The notes beneath the pieces are model-generated. The model was not told the DNA's origin and made no database searches. It was given only the letters and a program-made list of their open reading frames with translations. A DNA stretch of 64,000 nucleotides, taken from contig NZ_CP104883.1 in assembly GCF_025449335.1 (NCBI RefSeq), forward strand, positions 2,410,501-2,474,500. The letters are read 5' to 3'. This document shows, piece by piece, positions 8,627 to 18,195 of this stretch; the first letter of the stretch is position 1; the number at the start of each line of letters is the position of its first letter. The position numbers were made by a program, and so were the translations under genes. Source of the DNA: Bartonella sp. HY328. GTDB lineage: Bacteria > Pseudomonadota > Alphaproteobacteria > Rhizobiales > Rhizobiaceae.

Positions 8627-9751
8627 ATGTCCGCACTTAACCAAGACATTGTTCTTTCACATTTACGCGCCGTTAAAGGGCCCGATTTTGAAAGTGATAT
8701 TGTAAGCCTTGGCTTGGTATCGGAAATTTTTATTGCTGATAATAAGGTATTTTTCTCAATTAATGTACCAGCCAACCGTGCAGAAGAGTTGGAACCCTTG
8801 CGGCTTGCCGCTGAAAAAACCGTTTTAGCAATTGATGGGGTAAAATCGGCAATTGTTACCCTAACAGCTGAAAAGCATGCTGGCGACCAATCGGGCGAAG
8901 TAAAACGCCCAACCAAGCCAATTGTGCAAAAATCCACACCTGCGAGTAGCCATCCCCATAAAAGTTCTGATATTGCGCCGCGTACCCCCATCCTCGGCGT
9001 TAAACACGTTATTGCCGTTGCATCGGGAAAGGGCGGCGTTGGCAAGTCAACAACCGCAATTAACTTAGCCCTTGCATTAATGGAACAAGGATTAAATGTC
9101 GGAATCATGGATGGCGACATTTATGGCCCATCATTACCGCGTTTGACCGCGATATATGACAAGCCAGAAGCAGTTGAAGGTAAAAAATTGTTACCGCTTG
9201 AAAAATATAATTTAAAATTAATGTCGATGGGCTTTCTTGTTAGTGAAGACACACCAATGGTTTGGCGTGGGCCAATGGTCATGTCTGCTATCACCCAAAT
9301 GCTGCGCGATGTGCTATGGGCACCCCTTGATGTATTGGTTGTTGATATGCCTCCCGGCACTGGTGACGCCCAACTTACCCTTGCCCAGCAAGTGCAATTA
9401 TCAGGTGCGGTTATTGTATCAACTCCGCAAGACCTTGCACTAATCGATGCGCGTAAGGGTATTGAAATGTTTAGCAAAGTAGGTATCCCTATTTTAGGTA
9501 TCATTGAAAATATGAGTTATTTTATTGCGCCCGACACTGGTAAGCGATATGATATTTTTGGTCATGGCGGTGCAAGACAAGAAGCTGAAAAACGCAAGCT
9601 GACATTCCTTGGCGAAATTCCGTTAGATCCCGACATTCGTGTCAGTGGCGATGATGGCAAACCAATTATTTTGGCGAGTCCAAATGGTGCGCATGCAGCA
9701 GCTTACCGTAACATTGCAGAAACCATATCTGCGAAACTGCAGCTTACATAG
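8627..9751 (+). CDS. mrp: Mrp/ApbC-family iron-sulfur cluster carrier ATPase
   Basis: A 374-residue P-loop NTPase that carries or delivers Fe-S clusters. An N-terminal MIP18/DUF59 domain (about residues 5-80) is followed by a proline-rich linker and the deviant Walker A GKGGVGKST at about 134-142. VVDMPPGTGD and IENMSYF are also typical. The CxxC pair that many Mrp proteins have just after IENM is replaced here by IAPDTGKRYDIFGHGG, so cluster binding must differ from the E. coli model. A small conserved ORF and a transglycosylase follow on the same strand. Confidence 0.92.
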   Translation: MSALNQDIVLSHLRAVKGPDFESDIVSLGLVSEIFIADNKVFFSINVPANRAEELEPLRLAAEKTVLAIDGVKSAIVTLTAEKHAGDQSGEVKRPTKPIVQKSTPASSHPHKSSDIAPRTPILGVKHVIAVASGKGGVGKSTTAINLALALMEQGLNVGIMDGDIYGPSLPRLTAIYDKPEAVEGKKLLPLEKYNLKLMSMGFLVSEDTPMVWRGPMVMSAITQMLRDVLWAPLDVLVVDMPPGTGDAQLTLAQQVQLSGAVIVSTPQDLALIDARKGIEMFSKVGIPILGIIENMSYFIAPDTGKRYDIFGHGGARQEAEKRKLTFLGEIPLDPDIRVSGDDGKPIILASPNGAHAAAYRNIAETISAKLQLT

Positions 9752-9812
9752 CTTTTCATTTCAAAAAAAATGTGCTAATGAGGCATATTGTTAATTTTTA
9801 TGGGTGTCGTTT

Positions 9813-10001
9813 ATGGCTCTGGAAGATATCAAGGCAGAGATAGCAATATTGCTTCAAGATATGGTGAATCAACCTCAAGATAAGCACCAATTAGCCGAGC
9901 AATTGCAAGAAAAGCTAAATATCATGAAGGCTGAAGGCCTCCCCCTTCCTGAAGATCTAGTAGCTCTTGAAGAAGAGCTTACCAATGGAAAAAGGAACTA
10001 G
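9813..10001 (+). CDS. Small conserved acidic protein of unknown function
   Basis: About 62 residues, mostly helical and charged (MALEDIKAEIAILLQDM..., ending LVALEEELTNGKRN). It has no membrane segment and is probably a small coiled or helical-bundle protein. A GTG three codons upstream is an alternative start, but the ATG gives the more natural N-terminus. It sits between mrp and the transglycosylase gene, which starts 9 bp after it, so the two are probably co-transcribed. I do not recognise the family. Confidence 0.65.
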   Translation: MALEDIKAEIAILLQDMVNQPQDKHQLAEQLQEKLNIMKAEGLPLPEDLVALEEELTNGKRN

Positions 10002-10010
10002 GGCTAAGCC

Positions 10011-10784
10011 ATGAAGACCAGCATCAAAACTTTTTTACCAGTTGCTTTTATTTTATCTGCTGCAGCTCTTACTGGCTGTAATTCTGTTGATAAAACACTT
10101 ACAAGTTCAATTACTCCACAAGCGATTGCAGCAAATTCAGTATCTCCCAAAGCGGTTTCTCGTCTTGGCACCAGCATGACACCATTGGGCTACAGCCAAT
10201 TCAACCTTGTACGGTTAGATGAGCAATATCGCCAAATTGAGCAATCAAAGCAAAAAACATCATTGCTTGGTTACAGCAAGATAGAAACATCATCCAATGC
10301 AGCAAGCGCTGTTTTGAATACGCCAAAGGTAACAAGAGTTAACACAGCAAATCTTGGTCCACGGGTTAAAACCACTTATCATCTCCCTAATGCAACTGCT
10401 GAAGTTGAGCAGCTGATTGGTCAATATGCCAGTGCCTACAATGTTCCTGAGCGTCTTGTTCGCCGCGTTGTCTTGCGTGAAAGTGGCGGCAATCCACAAG
10501 CAAGAAATGGTCCTTACTGGGGTTTGATGCAGATTTCACACCCAACAGCACAAAGCATGGGCTATAATGGTCATGCACAGGGTCTTTTAGACGCTGAAAC
10601 CAATCTGCGCTATGCTGTAAAATATCTTGCTGGTGCCTATCTCGTTGCAGACGGCGATGAGTCACGCGCAGTGCGGCTTTATGCACGTGGTTTTTATTAT
10701 GATGCCAAAGCAAAAGGCGTGTTAGAGCATACTGGCTTACGCCCTGGCCCATTATCCATTGCAACAGCTTATGCCGCGCAATAA
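10011..10784 (+). CDS. Lytic transglycosylase, SLT domain, lipoprotein
   Basis: A 257-residue precursor with a lipoprotein signal whose lipobox is ALTGC (Cys23), so it is likely anchored in the outer membrane. The C-terminal half is a Slt/goose-lysozyme-like domain: the catalytic glutamate is in LRESGGNP (Glu157), followed by GLMQI and the late NLRYAVKYLAGAY motif. It cleaves peptidoglycan glycan strands to 1,6-anhydromuropeptides. It is the last gene of the run starting at mrp and is followed by a strong terminator. Confidence 0.9.
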   Translation: MKTSIKTFLPVAFILSAAALTGCNSVDKTLTSSITPQAIAANSVSPKAVSRLGTSMTPLGYSQFNLVRLDEQYRQIEQSKQKTSLLGYSKIETSSNAASAVLNTPKVTRVNTANLGPRVKTTYHLPNATAEVEQLIGQYASAYNVPERLVRRVVLRESGGNPQARNGPYWGLMQISHPTAQSMGYNGHAQGLLDAETNLRYAVKYLAGAYLVADGDESRAVRLYARGFYYDAKAKGVLEHTGLRPGPLSIATAYAAQ

Positions 10785-10803
10785 TTTTTAAAATTTGCAT
10801 TTT

Positions 10804-10842
10804 AAAGCCCTCTTTATGAAATTATAAAGGGGGCTTTTTTTT
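10804..10842. terminator. Intrinsic terminator
   Basis: AAAGCCCTCTTTAT pairs with ATAAAGGGGGCTTT around a short loop, followed by a T-run. It lies between the transglycosylase and the convergent pheC-like gene. The A-run on the other side lets it act for both. Confidence 0.85.
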
Positions 10843-10862
10843 ATGGGCTAAATTAACTTTAA

Positions 10863-11636
10863 CTATTCGCTTTGCCACTCTTTAGCAAAGCCCTTATATT
10901 CACCATTATTTTTCGCAATATGCAGCCATTGATCGACATAATTTTTCCAAACAATATCATTTCTTGGTAACATATAGCCCTTTTCGGCAAAGGTGAGTTG
11001 CTGTTCAGGGTTTACCGGACAAAGGGTTGGATAAAAGCGCTTTTGATATAAGATTTCCGAAATATCTGTAATCATGACATCGGCTTTGTTATCAACAAGG
11101 TTTTGGAAAATAATATTATTGTCGTGAAAAAGTTCAAGCTGTGCTTTTGGCATATATTTGCGAACATATTTTTCATTTGTGCCACCAGCTGGCTCAATCG
11201 CGCGCACATGCGGCTGATTTAATTGTTCAACACTTGCGTATTTTTCAACGTCGTCGCATCGCACAAAGGGTACTTTACCATCAATACCAAGAGCATCGGA
11301 GAAAGCAACCTTTTGTTGGCGTTCTAATGAAATGGAAATGCCGCCCATGGCGATATCACATTTACCGGCCAAAAAGTCAGGCATGAGCTCTTTCCAAGTG
11401 GTGGGAACAAATACCACCTTGGCATCAAGGCTTGCAGCCAATGAGCGTGCCATATCCACATCAATACCCGTATAATCGCCATCTTCTTTTAAAAATGTAT
11501 AGGGTTTATAATCACCTGTTGTGCACACGCGCAAAGTCTTGTTTTCCAAGACGTGATCAAGATGAGATGCGCTATCTGCCCATGCAGTTAGTGGACATAA
11601 AGCAGTTGCCGATAAAATTAATAATAGTTTTTTCAA
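10863..11636 (-). CDS. pheC: Periplasmic cyclohexadienyl dehydratase (PheC type)
   Basis: A 257-residue secreted protein with the amino-acid-binding-protein fold. It closely matches the PheC pattern: TTGDYKPYTF, GIDVDMARSLA, TTWKELM, DIAMGGISISLERQ, EPAGGTNEKYVR, KADVMITDISE and YVDQWLHIA. PheC converts prephenate or arogenate to phenylpyruvate or phenylalanine in the periplasm. The Glu of MITDISE aligns with the PheC catalytic glutamate. I favour a TTG start with GGAGG 5 nt upstream; the ATG four codons earlier overlaps that Shine-Dalgarno sequence and has none of its own. A plain amino-acid-binding role is the alternative. Confidence 0.75.
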   Translation of the reverse strand: MKKLLLILSATALCPLTAWADSASHLDHVLENKTLRVCTTGDYKPYTFLKEDGDYTGIDVDMARSLAASLDAKVVFVPTTWKELMPDFLAGKCDIAMGGISISLERQQKVAFSDALGIDGKVPFVRCDDVEKYASVEQLNQPHVRAIEPAGGTNEKYVRKYMPKAQLELFHDNNIIFQNLVDNKADVMITDISEILYQKRFYPTLCPVNPEQQLTFAEKGYMLPRNDIVWKNYVDQWLHIAKNNGEYKGFAKEWQSE

Positions 11637-11747
11637 AGTAACCTCCATTTTATTCTATTTTTTAAAAAAAAGCGCTTTTGATTACCATAGTAAACTTGCT
11701 ACCCCCAAATTTCGCTTTTATGCCCCCATACCTTGCTCAATTACGAG

Positions 11748-12080
11748 CTAAAAGAAGAAAAATAGCCCCGTTTTAAACGTGATTGCATCTTTTGTAAGAT
11801 CTAATAATTTATCTAAATCGTCACCAAGATCTAATCGTGCAAAATGTTTTAATATGGCTTCTGTTCTCATAAGTTGATCAATATCGGTAATTTGCGCATC
11901 TTCAAACTCTTCAATCATCAGCCCTAATTCAGCATTAAGCGCTCCAAAAATGGTAGTTCTCCATAAATCACGAAACTTATCCTCATCAAGTTGCAATTCA
12001 ATGAGATCCCCATCCTCGCAGCAATTATAATTAAGCCGCTGCATTGCTTCGTAGCTAATTGGCACACATATATATTTCAT
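11748..12080 (-). CDS. Hypothetical small acidic protein
   Basis: A 110-residue soluble, acidic protein (MKYICVPISYEAMQRL..., ending TGLFFFF) with no family I recognise. It is divergent from hrpB, with about 100 bp between the starts. The unusual four-phenylalanine C-terminus could be exposed or mark a recent stop. No catalytic motif is visible. Confidence 0.55.
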   Translation of the reverse strand: MKYICVPISYEAMQRLNYNCCEDGDLIELQLDEDKFRDLWRTTIFGALNAELGLMIEEFEDAQITDIDQLMRTEAILKHFARLDLGDDLDKLLDLTKDAITFKTGLFFFF

Positions 12081-12179
12081 ATTATTCCTGAGGTTTATAC
12101 TGTAGCAAAAAACTTTATTGAAATTATATGTCTTTACAATATCCTTGCCAAAACTAGTGAGTTTTTTTATACAACACTG

Positions 12180-14684
12180 ATGATAAAATTGCCGCCTTTA
12201 CCCGTCACTGAAATTTTTGAATCCCTTCGCGAATGCATGGAGAAGCATAATCGTGCAGTCATAGTTGCGCCGCCCGGTGCTGGTAAAACGACACTTATTC
12301 CATTATTTTTACTGGATCAAATCGCAAAAAATCCTAATGGCAAAATTATACTTCTTGAACCACGGCGCTTGGCTGCGCGCGCGGCAGCAAGGCGCATGGC
12401 TGATTTACTTGGAGAAAGCCTTGGGCAAAAAGTTGGCTACATCATGCGAATGGACCAAAAAATTTCCAAGGAAACACGCATAATTGTTGTGACTGAAGGT
12501 GTTTTTGTTCGCATGGTTTTAGATGATCCGGAATTGAATGGCATTGGTGCCATCATTTTTGATGAATTTCATGAACGCAATATTGATGCCGATTTTGGTC
12601 TTGCATTGGCGATTGATGTGCAGGAAGGTTTGCGCAATGATTTAAAAATCATCGTTATGTCAGCAACTCTTGATGGGGCGCGCGTTGCCAGCCTGCTAAA
12701 TGATGCCGAGATTATTGAAAGCAAAGGCAGAAGCTATAATGTAGACATTCGCTATAGCCCAAAAGCTTATGATGAACGCATTGAAGAAGCCATGAGCCGC
12801 GCTATAATCAAAGCAATAAAAGAAGAAGATGGCAGTATTTTAGCGTTTTTACCTGGTCAAGGCGAAATTGAGCGAACAAAGCAAAGGCTTCAAAATAGTT
12901 TAGGTGACAATCCAACCATCAATGGCAACAGCATTATTATTACTCCGCTTTTTGGAACACTTGATATAAAAGATCAAGATAATGCTATCCTACCTGCTCA
13001 AAAGGGTTCGCGTAAAGTTGTGCTTGCAACCTCCATAGCCGAAAGTTCAATAACTATTGAAGATGTACGCATTGTTATTGATAGTGGCCTAGCAAGAGTA
13101 CCAATATTTGAACCAGCAAGTGGTTTAACACGACTTGAGACGGTACGTGCCTCACGTGCCTCCATTGATCAACGGGCTGGGCGTGCAGGACGCACCCAGA
13201 CAGGCATTGCCATTCGCCTTTGGTTACAAGGGCAAAATGCAGCACTTCCTGCCTTTGCAACGCCCGAAATCCTAAATGCAGATTTATCCAACCTTGTTTT
13301 GGATTGCTTAGCCTTTGGTGTACAAGATCCCGCTAACTTACGTTTTTTAAATCCGCCTCCCCTACCATCACTCAAAGAAGCACGCGACTTACTTATCAAG
13401 TTAAATGCAATTGATGAAAATGGCAGACTAACTTTGATGGGGCAAGCTATGCGTGCCTTAAGTTTGCCTGTACGATACTCCCATATGGTATTAAAAGCCG
13501 CAGAAAGAGGGCAAGCTCACGCAGCTGCAGAACTTGCACTATTGCTTGTTGAACGGGGACTTGGCGGCAACAATATTGACATTGATGAAAGACTGCGTTT
13601 TTTCCAACGTGATCGCTCAAAGCGCGCCCAAGATGTTAAGCGGCTTGCAAAATCTCTTGCCGATGAAGCGGCACAATTATCCATAAAAAAGCAAAATTTG
13701 TCGAACAATACCGATATTATACCGGCAAGCGAGTTTTTGATGGACGCGTGGCCGGATCGGATTGCCAAAGCACGCGGTAAAAAAGGACAATTTTTACTGT
13801 GCAATGGACGGGGTGCCTTTATGGACACTGTTGAGCCCTTAGCCAATGTTGCATTTTTAGTTATCGCCGACTTGACTGGTAGCGCTGAGCGCACGCGTAT
13901 ATTAGCGGCGGCAAACCTTAGTGAAGATAGCCTTTATGCCCAACAGGGCAGCTCAATAAGCCAAGAAACACTGATTTATTTTGATGAGCAAAGCCGCACT
14001 CTTCGGACATTAGCGCGCGAAAATCTCGGGGCTATTTCTTTGAGTGAAAAGAACTTACCCAGCCCTAAAGGCGATATTACCGACCAAAAATGGCTTGAAA
14101 TAATACACCAAAAGGGCCTTAATCTATTAGCTTGGAATAAAGATGCCCAGCAAATGCGGCAAAGACTATTTTGGTTGTTTAAAGGATTGGGCGAACCTTG
14201 GCCGGATGTAAGCGATAAGGCATTGGTGCAGCAGTTAGATGAATGGCTTTTACCATTTTTAACTGGCAAGGCCGAGCTTAGCGCGATAACCAGTAAAATG
14301 CTAAGCGACGGTTTGTATTCTTTGATACCTTATCATTTACAACGTGATTTTAATACTTTTGCCCCCACCCATTTTACCGCGCCGACTGGCTCTAAAATAG
14401 CGATTGATTATGAGGGGGAAGAACCTAGCATTTCATTGCGCGTGCAAGAACTATATGGCTTAACCACCCATCCAACAATTGCGGGCGATAAAATCCCCCT
14501 AATTATTGAACTTTTATCACCAGCGCATCGGCCTATCCAAATTACCCGCGATTTACCAAGTTTTTGGGCTGGTTCATGGAAAGATGTGCGTAGTGATATG
14601 CGTGGGCGCTACCCTAAGCATTTATGGCCCGAAAACCCAGCCGACGCTCTGCCAACCACACGAGCTAAACCACGCGGCACTTGA
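12180..14684 (+). CDS. hrpB: ATP-dependent helicase HrpB
   Basis: An 834-residue DEAH-box helicase. The motifs in order are Walker A APPGAGKTT, motif II DEFH (IIFDEFHERN), motif III SAT, motif V TSIAESSITIEDV and motif VI QRAGRAGR, followed by helicase-associated and HrpB-specific C-terminal domains ending in RYPKHLWPENP. The frame is open upstream, but homology begins at MIKLPPLPV, so I use that ATG. Length agrees with the family (about 820). Its biological role is poorly defined, with a role in RNA handling usually assumed. Confidence 0.93.
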   Translation: MIKLPPLPVTEIFESLRECMEKHNRAVIVAPPGAGKTTLIPLFLLDQIAKNPNGKIILLEPRRLAARAAARRMADLLGESLGQKVGYIMRMDQKISKETRIIVVTEGVFVRMVLDDPELNGIGAIIFDEFHERNIDADFGLALAIDVQEGLRNDLKIIVMSATLDGARVASLLNDAEIIESKGRSYNVDIRYSPKAYDERIEEAMSRAIIKAIKEEDGSILAFLPGQGEIERTKQRLQNSLGDNPTINGNSIIITPLFGTLDIKDQDNAILPAQKGSRKVVLATSIAESSITIEDVRIVIDSGLARVPIFEPASGLTRLETVRASRASIDQRAGRAGRTQTGIAIRLWLQGQNAALPAFATPEILNADLSNLVLDCLAFGVQDPANLRFLNPPPLPSLKEARDLLIKLNAIDENGRLTLMGQAMRALSLPVRYSHMVLKAAERGQAHAAAELALLLVERGLGGNNIDIDERLRFFQRDRSKRAQDVKRLAKSLADEAAQLSIKKQNLSNNTDIIPASEFLMDAWPDRIAKARGKKGQFLLCNGRGAFMDTVEPLANVAFLVIADLTGSAERTRILAAANLSEDSLYAQQGSSISQETLIYFDEQSRTLRTLARENLGAISLSEKNLPSPKGDITDQKWLEIIHQKGLNLLAWNKDAQQMRQRLFWLFKGLGEPWPDVSDKALVQQLDEWLLPFLTGKAELSAITSKMLSDGLYSLIPYHLQRDFNTFAPTHFTAPTGSKIAIDYEGEEPSISLRVQELYGLTTHPTIAGDKIPLIIELLSPAHRPIQITRDLPSFWAGSWKDVRSDMRGRYPKHLWPENPADALPTTRAKPRGT

Positions 14685-14722
14685 TAGGTTTCTACCAGTG
14701 CAAATAAAACCTATCTAATTCA
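14683..14722 (+). terminator. Possible intrinsic terminator of hrpB
   Basis: GATAGGTTT, overlapping the hrpB stop codon, pairs perfectly with AAACCTATC 15 nt later. A T-rich but imperfect tract follows after a few bases, so this is weaker than a canonical terminator. Confidence 0.4.
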
Positions 14723-15174
14723 GATTTTTAGTTTTTTAAATTATATAACAAAGATATAATTTTCTTATTTAGTTTTCGCTAAAAAAGATTCTATTTGCGC
14801 AGATCGGCCGAATGCTTGTATTGGCAGAATATATTAATTCTTATTTTTTTAAATTGAAAACCATTTTTTGATTAGTTTGAAATCGCTATAACTTTTCTAC
14901 CCAATTACCGCTTATTAATTTTTTATTTATTTAACTCAAATATTAGCTTATAAAATATACCTTTATAAAATTTCTCATATTCAAACATTGTGTTTTTTCG
15001 GAACATAATATGGCTTTTATATGAATAATTTAGCGCCTGTTACTTTTATTATTTATTGAATAGCCGTCAAAATATTGACTAATTTAAACAATAACTATGT
15101 AATTAAATATAAATATAAAAATATAATAGGTTCAAGCGAAATATAAGCTGGAATCTGCGGTTGGGTCTCCTTTA
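14723..15174. other. AT-rich gene-free region upstream of the autotransporter
   Basis: About 450 bp, extremely AT-rich, with no ORF and no RNA gene that I recognise. It presumably holds the autotransporter promoter. I see no strong Shine-Dalgarno sequence directly before that gene's ATG. Confidence 0.5.
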
Positions 15175-18100
15175 ATGTCGAAATATGTCTTTAAAAATCA
15201 ACCATTGTTGATTAATACACCAATTACTAAATTATTAATTTTTGGAATAACATCGTTTTTTTTAAATACTACCATACTAACCTCAACTTATGCAGAAGAT
15301 GTGGTTTATGATGGCACTGATAAATCAATATTACGAACAGATCCGACCGGCGCTAATCTTGGCCGTAGTCTTTACTCAGGCAACGGCACGACCACCAATC
15401 TTATTGGCAACACAGTAACTGTAAGTGATTTAACCACCGATGGCAGCTATGAAACACCAGGATATATTTATGGCGGTATTAGCTATTTAACATCTGGTAC
15501 GGGTTATGATGTTACCAATAATAGTGTCACTATTTCTGGCACCGGTAAAGCAGGGTCAGTTTATGGTGGTTATAGCTATTTGAGAACTGGTAATAGCGGC
15601 AATGCAACTGGCAATATTGTTACTATAAGCGACAACGCGCAAATAAGCCGAGGCGTTTATGGTGGGTATACATTTGGGAAAAATGCTGGATTTGCCAATG
15701 AAAATAAGGTGATTATATCTCACTCCGCGATAATTGGCGGTGATGTATATGGTGGTTATAGCTCGACCTTTTATGTCTCCACTGGTGAGACCTCAAGTAA
15801 TGAAGTAACAATTTCGGGCAATGCAAAAATTAGTGGTATTGTTGCAGGTGGTGGGAATACCACGCAAAATGGTATAGCGAACAATGCACTAAACAATAAA
15901 GTAACCATTTCGGATAATGCAGTTATTACAAGCTTTGTTTATGGTGGGCTTAGCCAAAATACAGCTGGCGCATCGGGCAATACTAATAATAACACCATTA
16001 CTATAACCGGCAATGCACAACTCAATAAGAGCGTTTATGGGGGATATAGTGAAGCCACACGTGGATTAGGTGGCGATTCAACCAACAACACGGTAACCCT
16101 TAACGGAACAAATGCGGTTATTTTAGCTGATGTCGTGGGTGGCCGTAGCTATGGTACAGTTGCTGGACAAGTCACCAATAATGAAGTTTTGATTAGCGGG
16201 CAGAATACCATCTCGGGATCTGTTTATGGGGGTAATTCTTACAACTATGCCTATAATGGTACATCAACACAGGTTGCAAGTAACAAAGTTTCTATATCTG
16301 GTGATACGACGGTAACCGGCAGCGTTTACGGTGGCATGGGGACCACTAGCCTCAATTCTAGTACCCCTACAACGACAACGGGCAGCAATATTACAAATAA
16401 CAATGTTGAATTATCTGGAAACGTTAATATCAAAGGCGATGTTTATGGTGGTTATAGCAATGCCATGAGCGGCTTTTCAGGCAATGCAACAAATAATACA
16501 ATAACACTTAATGGTGAAAATCTTAACATTACGGGCCGAATTTTTGGTGGCTTTGGTAATCGCTCAAATACAACCTCTGACTTTTTTACAGGTAACACAT
16601 TAAATCTTAATGGCTATCGCGGCAATGTTTGGGGCATTTATAATATTGAGAATTATAACTGGATTTTACCCAAAAATGTTGTCAATAACGACACCATTAT
16701 CAATATTACCAGCCAGACTAATGTAGACCTTAATGGGACCAATCACACCATTGCTATGGAAAATGATGGTAATCGCCTTAATGTTGGTGATGAAGTTACA
16801 TTGATCAGCAATGCGACAGGAACGCCAAATACCGTTCCCACTCAAATAGAACAAGGGCTCTTTCTTATCTATGATGTTGAAGTAACAGTCGATGAAAATA
16901 ATAAATTTGTCCTAAGAATTAAAGATGAAAATTCAGATAGTGGTGGTACAGATACTGGCGGAACCGATACCGGTGGCACTGACACTGGCGGAACCGATAC
17001 CGGAGGCACAGATACTGGTGGAACTGATACCGGTGGCACCGAAACTGGAGGTACAGACACCGGTGGCACAGACACTGGCGGAACTGACACTGGCGGCACA
17101 GATACTGGCGGAACTGATACTGGTGGCACCAGCACCACAGAAGAGACCACAAAGCCTGAAGTTACTTTGCCAAAGCCCGCAGGGCATATTAATCCGCGCA
17201 CTAAGGCTTTTTCGGAAGGCCGCATCGCAGCAATGGCATTTTTAAATCAAGGCAATGATCTTATTGCTGATTATGGTATACGCGCCGCACGCTCGGCTAT
17301 CCGTCAAGCAGCTGAAAGCGGGCGCCCAACTAGCCTCATACCTTTTGCAATTATCAATGGTGGTTCCAGCCGATACAAAACCGGTTCACATGTTGATATT
17401 GATGGTGTTAATGCAGCGATAGGCGTTGCAACAGGATATGAGTTTAAAAATACTAGCCTACTTACCATTGGCGGCTTTTATGAATATGGCAAAGCAAGCT
17501 ATGATAGCTATAATTATTTTAGCAATTATAATGCCGTTCATGGTGATGGAAATATCAATTATAATGGTGGTGGTATTTTATTCCGCTTAGATTTGGCCAA
17601 TACTGGTTTAAACCGCGTTTCAAAGCTTGATATCAATGCTGCGGATGGGTTTTATATTGAAGGCTCATGGCGCGCCGGCACTCTAAAATACGACTTTGAT
17701 ACTAATGATATTTTTGATGGCGAAGGCTATCGCGGTACTTATAACAGCCGTTCTAAATATCAAAGCGCTCATATTGCAACGGGTTATATTTTTAACTTTG
17801 ATGAAAAAAATAGCCTTGATATTTATAGTCGATATAGCTGGTCAAAACTAAAAGGTGATGAAGTAAAAATTGGCAAAGATGATTTAAATTTTGAAAAGGC
17901 AGAATCTTCTCGCTTACGTGTTGGAGGCCGCTATAATTATTACTATAGCCAACAATTCCAGCCATTTGTTGGTGCTGCCTATGAATATGAATTTAAGGGA
18001 CAAATTGCAGCAACAGCCTATAAGTTGCAGCTAGATAGGCCAAACCTTAAAGGTAGCACCGGTATTTTCGAATTAGGACTTAACTGGCAGCCACTACACC

Positions 18101-18195
18101 ATAATAAAGACTTTACCATTGAATTCGTTAGTCAGGGCTTTATTGGTGAGCGACGCGGCATTAGTGGTGGCATAAAACTAAAATATGACTTTTAA
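15175..18195 (+). CDS. Autotransporter (type V secreted) with repetitive YGG passenger
   Basis: 1006 residues. The long signal peptide ends near TSTYA. The passenger (about residues 40-590) is built of twelve imperfect units, each a T-rich strand pattern (NNxVTISGNAxIxGxVYGGYS), which suggests a right-handed beta-helix stalk. A linker of thirteen GGTxT pentapeptides follows (DNA 16942-17136). The last 280 or so residues are an autotransporter beta-barrel domain ending in the outer-membrane signature LKYDF. It is predicted to be surface exposed, perhaps as an adhesin. Asn, Gly and Thr dominate and cysteine is absent. It is a single gene with long AT-rich flanks. Confidence 0.88.
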   Translation: MSKYVFKNQPLLINTPITKLLIFGITSFFLNTTILTSTYAEDVVYDGTDKSILRTDPTGANLGRSLYSGNGTTTNLIGNTVTVSDLTTDGSYETPGYIYGGISYLTSGTGYDVTNNSVTISGTGKAGSVYGGYSYLRTGNSGNATGNIVTISDNAQISRGVYGGYTFGKNAGFANENKVIISHSAIIGGDVYGGYSSTFYVSTGETSSNEVTISGNAKISGIVAGGGNTTQNGIANNALNNKVTISDNAVITSFVYGGLSQNTAGASGNTNNNTITITGNAQLNKSVYGGYSEATRGLGGDSTNNTVTLNGTNAVILADVVGGRSYGTVAGQVTNNEVLISGQNTISGSVYGGNSYNYAYNGTSTQVASNKVSISGDTTVTGSVYGGMGTTSLNSSTPTTTTGSNITNNNVELSGNVNIKGDVYGGYSNAMSGFSGNATNNTITLNGENLNITGRIFGGFGNRSNTTSDFFTGNTLNLNGYRGNVWGIYNIENYNWILPKNVVNNDTIINITSQTNVDLNGTNHTIAMENDGNRLNVGDEVTLISNATGTPNTVPTQIEQGLFLIYDVEVTVDENNKFVLRIKDENSDSGGTDTGGTDTGGTDTGGTDTGGTDTGGTDTGGTETGGTDTGGTDTGGTDTGGTDTGGTDTGGTSTTEETTKPEVTLPKPAGHINPRTKAFSEGRIAAMAFLNQGNDLIADYGIRAARSAIRQAAESGRPTSLIPFAIINGGSSRYKTGSHVDIDGVNAAIGVATGYEFKNTSLLTIGGFYEYGKASYDSYNYFSNYNAVHGDGNINYNGGGILFRLDLANTGLNRVSKLDINAADGFYIEGSWRAGTLKYDFDTNDIFDGEGYRGTYNSRSKYQSAHIATGYIFNFDEKNSLDIYSRYSWSKLKGDEVKIGKDDLNFEKAESSRLRVGGRYNYYYSQQFQPFVGAAYEYEFKGQIAATAYKLQLDRPNLKGSTGIFELGLNWQPLHHNKDFTIEFVSQGFIGERRGISGGIKLKYDF
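16942..17136 (+). repeat. 13 tandem copies of a 15-bp coding repeat (GGTDT)
   Basis: Exactly 195 bp encode thirteen GGTxT pentapeptides: eleven GGTDT, one GGTET at unit 7 and one GGTST at the end. Codons vary between units, so protein sequence is conserved more strictly than DNA. It links passenger and barrel and could change length by slippage without breaking the frame. Confidence 0.95.

Noticed and set aside
8578..9504. Long minus-strand open frames opposite mrp
   Set aside because: They lack start signals and family resemblance. mrp on the plus strand has intact motifs throughout.
11991..12179. 63-codon N-terminal extension of HrpB
   Set aside because: It overlaps the divergent small gene at 11748-12080 and has no family match; helicase homology begins at MIKLPPLPV.
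16869..17225. Antisense ORF rich in PPVSVPPVS repeats opposite the autotransporter linker
   Set aside because: It is the reverse reading of the GGTDT repeat array; the repeat keeps several frames open. The sense frame has the signal peptide and barrel.
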